Shown here: piece after piece, positions 5,268-8,878 of the stretch
Layout: each line of letters opens with the position of its first letter
Position numbering within the stretch: position 1 is the first letter of the stretch
Source of the DNA: Paracoccaceae bacterium
GTDB lineage: Bacteria; Pseudomonadota; Alphaproteobacteria; Rhodobacterales; Rhodobacteraceae
NCBI GenBank assembly: GCA_003561595.1
Contig: PWWF01000417.1
Location: 1 to 8,878, forward strand
Length of the DNA stretch: 8,878 nt
Direction: 5' to 3'
The notes under the pieces: generated by a model
Databases searched by the model: none
Told to the model about the DNA's origin: nothing
The model's input: only the letters and a program-made list of their open reading frames with translations
Translations under genes and position numbers: made by a program

Positions 5268-7436
5268 ATGAGCGCGGATTTCCTGAACACACCCTTTCCC
5301 GAACCGGTCTCGCTGGACGGGTTCGACCCGTCGGGGCCAGAGCGGTTTTTCAATCGCGAATTGTCATGGCTGGCCTTCAACTGGCGGGTGCTGGAAGAAG
5401 CGGTCAACCCACGCGTGCCGCTTCTGGAACGCCTGCGCTTCCTCTCCATCTCGGCGGCCAATCTGGATGAGTTTTACACTGTGCGCGTCGCGGGCCTGCG
5501 CGAACTGGCGCGGGCGGGCAATACCACCCCGTCAGATGACGGGCGCATACCGGCCGAACAATTGCAGCTTATCCACGAAGATGCGCGCCGCCTGATGGAG
5601 TATCAGCAACAGATCTGGTCCGGCCTGCGGGGTGAGCTTGCCGAGGCCGGAATCGTTCTGCTGACCCACAAGGACCTGCGCGAGTCCGACCGCAACGAAT
5701 TGCGCGCCTATTTTCTGGAACATGTGTTCCCGGTCCTGTCGCCGCTGGCCATCGACCCTGCGCACCCCTTTCCCTTTATCCCCAATGCGGGCTTCTCGCT
5801 CGCGCTGGAGTTGGAGGACAAGCGCGGGCGCATCGTGAACGCGCTGGTGCCGATTCCAAACCAGATCGCGCGCTTTGTGCGGCTGGGCCGCGACCCGGTG
5901 CGCATGCTGCCCCTGGAGGAACTGGTGCTGGCCGAGTTGGACAGCCTGTTTCCGGGCTATCACCTCAAAGGGTCCTGCACATTCTCGGTGCTGCGCGACA
6001 GCGATCTGGAGGTCGAGGAAGAAGCCGAGGATCTGGTGCGCGAATTCGAGGTCGCGCTGAAGCGCCGCCGCCGGGGCGAAGTGGTGCGCATGAAGATCTC
6101 GGCAGGCGCGCCGCCCGAGTTGCGCGAGGTCGTGATGGAGGAACTGGCCGTTCCCGCAAGCGATGTCATCGAGGTCAACGGCATCATGGGCATCTCGACC
6201 CTGAAGGAGCTGGTGCTGGACGAACGCCCCGACCAGCTTTGGCCCAGTTTCACCCCGCGCGTGCCCGAACGCGTGCAGGACCATGGCGGCGACATGTTCG
6301 CTGCCATCCGCCAGAAGGACATGTTGCTGCACCACCCCTATGAGACATTCGACATGGTGGTGCGGTTTCTGGAACAGGCCGCGCGCGACCCCGATGTGCT
6401 GGCCATTCGCCAGACGCTTTACCGCACCTCGCGCGACAGTCCGATTGTCGCCGCGCTGTGCGAAGCGGCAGAGGCGGGCAAATCCGTGACCGCACTGGTC
6501 GAGCTGAAGGCCCGCTTTGACGAGGCCGCGAATATCCGCCAGTCGCGGCGGCTGGAACGCTCGGGCGCGCATGTCGTCTATGGGTTCGTGAACTACAAGA
6601 CTCATGCCAAGATCAGCACGGTCGTGCGGCGCGAAGGGGACAGGCTGGTGACCTACACCCATTGGGGCACTGGCAATTACCACCCTATCACCGCGCGCAT
6701 CTATACCGATCTGTCGCTTTTCACCTGCGACGCGGCCCTTGGGCGGGATGCGACGCGCGTGTTCAACTACGTCACCGGCTATGCCGAACCCGCGCAGTTG
6801 GAGAACCTGTCAATCTCTCCCCTGTCGATGAAGCCACGCCTGCTGGAGATGATCGCCGCCGAGGCAGAGGCCGCGCGCGAAGGGCGCCCGGCAGAGATCT
6901 GGGCCAAGATGAATTCGATCATCGAGCCCGATGTGATCGACGCACTTTATGCCGCCAGTCAGGCGGGGGTCCGCATCAGCCTTGTGGTGCGAGGCATCTG
7001 CGGGTTGCGCCCCGGCATCAAGGGCCTGTCCGAGAATATCCGCATCAAATCGGTGGTGGGGCGGTTTCTGGAACATTCGCGGATCGTGTGTTTCGGCAAT
7101 GGGGCGGGGCTGCCCTCGGATCAGGCGCGGGTGTTTATCTCTTCTGCCGACTGGATGGGGCGCAATCTGAACCGGCGGGTGGAAACACTGGTCGAGATTC
7201 AGAACCCGACCGTCAAGGCGCAGATCGTAGGCCAGATCATGGCGGCCAATCTGGCGGATGAGGCGCAAAGCTGGGTCATCCGCCCCGAAGGCCCGGCGCT
7301 GCGCACCCTGCCCGACGCAGACGCCTCGCGCCGGTTGTTCAACTGCCACCGGTTCTTCATGGAAAACCCGTCCCTGTCGGGGCGCGGATCAGCCGGGGCG
7401 CAGGATGTGCCCGAACTGACCCATTCGCATGACTGA
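5268..7436 (+). CDS. ppk1: Polyphosphate kinase 1
   Basis: PPK1 reversibly transfers the terminal phosphate of ATP to inorganic polyphosphate. From the ATG at 5268 the protein has 722 residues, the normal size. All family landmarks are present: [12 protein letters not shown] (27-38), [11 protein letters not shown] (60-70), [11 protein letters not shown] (355-365), IRQTLYRTS (381-388) and [13 protein letters not shown] (411-423). NYKTHAK carries the presumed phospho-accepting His446, and [18 protein letters not shown] (588-605) carries the second active-site His603. So the enzyme should be active. The frame stays open upstream to a GTG at 5097, with further ATGs at 5127 and 5151. I prefer 5268 because the codons before it lack the strong G/C-ending bias of the rest, the extra residues are low-complexity, and the homology begins just after 5268. 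Its Shine-Dalgarno is weak (GGA, 7 nt). No ppx follows in this window. Confidence -1.
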   Translation: MSADFLNTPFPEPVSLDGFDPSGPERFFNRELSWLAFNWRVLEEAVNPRVPLLERLRFLSISAANLDEFYTVRVAGLRELARAGNTTPSDDGRIPAEQLQLIHEDARRLMEYQQQIWSGLRGELAEAGIVLLTHKDLRESDRNELRAYFLEHVFPVLSPLAIDPAHPFPFIPNAGFSLALELEDKRGRIVNALVPIPNQIARFVRLGRDPVRMLPLEELVLAELDSLFPGYHLKGSCTFSVLRDSDLEVEEEAEDLVREFEVALKRRRRGEVVRMKISAGAPPELREVVMEELAVPASDVIEVNGIMGISTLKELVLDERPDQLWPSFTPRVPERVQDHGGDMFAAIRQKDMLLHHPYETFDMVVRFLEQAARDPDVLAIRQTLYRTSRDSPIVAALCEAAEAGKSVTALVELKARFDEAANIRQSRRLERSGAHVVYGFVNYKTHAKISTVVRREGDRLVTYTHWGTGNYHPITARIYTDLSLFTCDAALGRDATRVFNYVTGYAEPAQLENLSISPLSMKPRLLEMIAAEAEAAREGRPAEIWAKMNSIIEPDVIDALYAASQAGVRISLVVRGICGLRPGIKGLSENIRIKSVVGRFLEHSRIVCFGNGAGLPSDQARVFISSADWMGRNLNRRVETLVEIQNPTVKAQIVGQIMAANLADEAQSWVIRPEGPALRTLPDADASRRLFNCHRFFMENPSLSGRGSAGAQDVPELTHSHD

Positions 7437-7521
7437 CCGCGCGCGCATCATGCCTTCAATTCCCTGAACGACCCGCCTAGACAGGGCAGGCTTGCGCCGT
7501 GTGGCGCGTCGGGGAACGCGT

Positions 7522-8421
7522 ATGCTGCTGATCACGATATGGCCGCTCTTTGCCATGATAGGGCTGGGCTTTGTGCTGGCGCGCCGGGGCTTTCCGTCCG
7601 ATGCGTTCTGGCCCGCTGCCGAGCGGTTCAACTATGCGCTGCTGTTTCCCGCGCTGCTGGTCGTCAGCCTGGCCGACGCGCCCTTGCGCGACCCGGCACT
7701 GGTGCAGCTTGGCGCGGCTGCCGTCACCATCATCCTGATCGCATCGGCCGCGCTGTGGCTGTATCGCCGCGTGGTGCCGATGCCCGCCGCGCGCTTCGGC
7801 CCGATGCTGCAGGGCACAGTCCGGTTCAACACCTATCTTGGGCTGGCGCTGATCGCCTTGCTGGCGGGGCAAAACGGGCTGGAGCGGGCCGCTGTCTATC
7901 TGGCCATCGCCGTGCCCCTGGTGAATGTGCTGTCGATCCTTGCACTGACGGATCGGGCCGCGCCGCTGACCATCCTGCGCGCGATCCTTCTGAATCCGCT
8001 GATCATCGCCTGCGTGGTCGGGTTCGCGCTGGCGCTGACGGGTATCGGGTTGCCCTATGGCACGGACGGTTTTCTGGGGCTGATCGGTCAGGCCAGCCTG
8101 CCGCTGGGGCTGCTGAGCGTGGGGGCCGCGCTGAAACTCTCGGCGCTGCGGGCGGAATTCGGCGCGCTGGCGGGGGTCGGGGTGGTCCGCCTGCTGGCCA
8201 TGCCTGCGCTGGCGGCCCTGATCGGCATTCTGTTCGGGCTGGGCGGGACCGAAGCGCTGGTGCTGGTGGTCTTCTCGGCCATTCCGACGGCACCCACGGC
8301 CTATGTGCTGACGCGGCAACTGGGCGGGGATGGCGCGCTGATGGCGGGGATCGTGACTTCGCAGACGATTGCCGCCGCGATCAGCATTCCGCTGGTGATC
8401 CTTGTCTTTGGCGCGCTGTAG
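7522..8421 (+). CDS. AEC (auxin efflux carrier) family transporter
   Basis: This 299-residue, very hydrophobic inner-membrane protein has about ten predicted segments, arranged as two halves of five, as in the AEC/Mem_trans family. Family features are TVRFNTYLGLAL (99-110), LLNPLIIACVVGF (156-168), ASLPLGLLSVGAAL (191-204) and the C-terminal SAIPTAPTAYVLTRQLGGD (252-270). Bacterial members mostly carry carboxylates such as malate or malonate; the substrate here cannot be read from the sequence. I chose the ATG at 7522, preceded by GGGGAA at a 5-nt spacing. In-frame GTG and TTG codons at 7501 and 7492 would add a short Arg-rich tail. It follows ppk by 85 bp, and a ligase gene starts 57 bp after it, so the carrier and the ligase may be co-transcribed. 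Confidence -1.
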   Translation: MLLITIWPLFAMIGLGFVLARRGFPSDAFWPAAERFNYALLFPALLVVSLADAPLRDPALVQLGAAAVTIILIASAALWLYRRVVPMPAARFGPMLQGTVRFNTYLGLALIALLAGQNGLERAAVYLAIAVPLVNVLSILALTDRAAPLTILRAILLNPLIIACVVGFALALTGIGLPYGTDGFLGLIGQASLPLGLLSVGAALKLSALRAEFGALAGVGVVRLLAMPALAALIGILFGLGGTEALVLVVFSAIPTAPTAYVLTRQLGGDGALMAGIVTSQTIAAAISIPLVILVFGAL

Positions 8422-8478
8422 GCGGCACCGCGACGCCGCTGCTTGCACTTCCCGGCGCGCAGGCGTAGCTCTGTCCCC

Positions 8479-8878
8479 ATGCTCTCGCTCACTGATCCCG
8501 ATGCGCAGCCCGCCTGCCCCGCGCCGTTCAACATGGCCGCCTATGTGCTCGCCGCAGGCAGCGCCACGCCCGACAAGATTGCGCTGCAAATCGTAGGTGC
8601 CAGCCGGGCGGAGCGCTGGTCCTATGCGCGGCTGATCGCCGCTGTCAGGGGCACGGGCACGGGGCTTTTGCAACGCGGCCTGCAGCCCGGCGACCGGGTG
8701 CTGATGCGGCTGGGCAATACGGTCGATTTTCCGGTGGCCTATCTGGGCGCGATTGCCGCCGGGCTGGTGCCGATCCCGACCTCGACCCAACTGACCGGCC
8801 CCGAGATCACGCGCATCGCACAGCAAACCGCGCCCGCGCTGGTGCTGGCGGGCGCAGATGTAGCCCTGCCCGATCACC
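8479..8878 (+). CDS. AMP-binding acyl-CoA / aryl-CoA synthetase, N-terminal part only
   Basis: The first 133 residues are visible before the right edge. They match the N-terminal subdomain of class I adenylate-forming enzymes (ANL superfamily): a start of the PFNMAAYVL type (16-24), W-SYA-L (47-52), LQPGDRVLMRLGNTVDFPVAYLGAIAAGLVP (68-98, continuous motif) and PTSTQLTGPEI (100-110). The wording is closest to benzoate-CoA ligase-like and short-chain acyl-CoA synthetases, which activate a carboxylic acid with ATP and then form the CoA thioester. The ATP-binding P-loop and the catalytic lysine lie outside the window, so substrate and integrity cannot be judged. There is no good Shine-Dalgarno before the ATG at 8479. 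An in-frame TTG at 8443 is an alternative, but the homology begins after the ATG. It lies 57 bp after the AEC carrier gene on the same strand. Confidence -1.
   Translation, partial: MLSLTDPDAQPACPAPFNMAAYVLAAGSATPDKIALQIVGASRAERWSYARLIAAVRGTGTGLLQRGLQPGDRVLMRLGNTVDFPVAYLGAIAAGLVPIPTSTQLTGPEITRIAQQTAPALVLAGADVALPDH

Noticed and set aside
5532..6683. 383-codon open frame on the minus strand
   Set aside because: It is an antisense shadow of ppk1, produced by G/C-ending codons, with no family match and a His/Gln/Arg-rich composition.
7437..7521. Possible terminator after ppk1 (GCGCC-GTGT-GGCGC stem near 7494-7507)
   Set aside because: The stem is only 5 bp with no T-run and overlaps the alternative start region of the carrier gene; it is within chance expectation for GC-rich DNA.
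8425..8460. Loose inverted repeat (CGCCG / CGGCG) between the carrier and ligase genes
   Set aside because: The 5-bp arms are separated by about 14 nt, with no T-run; too weak to call a terminator.
7539..8468. 309-codon open frame on the plus strand in a second frame of the carrier gene
   Set aside because: It overlaps the AEC gene throughout, is rich in Arg, Gly and Ala, and has none of the membrane segments or motifs seen in the real frame.
7477..8877. 466-codon open frame on the minus strand
   Set aside because: It is an antisense shadow of the AEC carrier and ligase genes. The product is an Arg/Gln/His-rich low-complexity string with no plausible fold.

Overview
The window looks like a chromosomal segment of a GC-rich alphaproteobacterium, most probably a member of the Rhodobacterales. 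This rests on a strong G/C third-position bias, the protein families present and their sequence flavour: a Rhodobacterales-type HdaA, an alphaproteobacterial PPK1, a DUF4864 protein and a family-28-like beta-helix protein. I see no tRNA, rRNA, CRISPR array, insertion sequence, integrase or phage gene. The segment is mostly core genome in which every stretch of more than 200 bases belongs to a gene.

Left part, minus strand: the 5' two thirds or so of a large right-handed beta-helix (pectate-lyase-superfamily) protein runs off the left edge (start at 1598). Upstream of it, on the same strand, is a small exported DUF4864 protein (1747-2154). The 148 bp between them hold a strong hairpin (1642-1673). 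A 130-bp divergent region (2155-2284) separates this block from the plus-strand genes and contains an 18-bp operator-like dyad.

Middle part, plus strand: an AI-2E/PerM-family permease (2285-3358) overlaps hdaA (3355-4035) by 4 bp, so the two are probably translationally coupled. HdaA would promote ATP hydrolysis on DnaA through the sliding clamp and so limit re-initiation of replication. After a short AT-rich, promoter-like gap comes a periplasmic protein (4118-5071) that I read as three small domains in a row: YbaY/YscW-like, MliC-like (lysozyme inhibitor) and META/HslJ. This is the most unusual gene in the window. Next, after a 196-bp leader containing a 7-bp hairpin, is polyphosphate kinase ppk1 (5268-7436) with both active-site histidines present. 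No exopolyphosphatase gene follows it here.

Right part, plus strand: an AEC-family carrier (7522-8421) and the start of an AMP-binding acyl-CoA/aryl-CoA ligase (8479 to the right edge). These may form a small uptake-and-activation pair for an organic acid.

Several very long open frames antisense to real genes (for example 3-1715 plus, 5532-6683 minus and 7477-8877 minus) are by-products of the G/C-ending codon bias. I found nothing resembling a new defence, mobile or RNA system. The points worth a second look are the three-domain envelope protein, the exported-or-not question for the beta-helix protein, and a few inverted repeats in the leaders.
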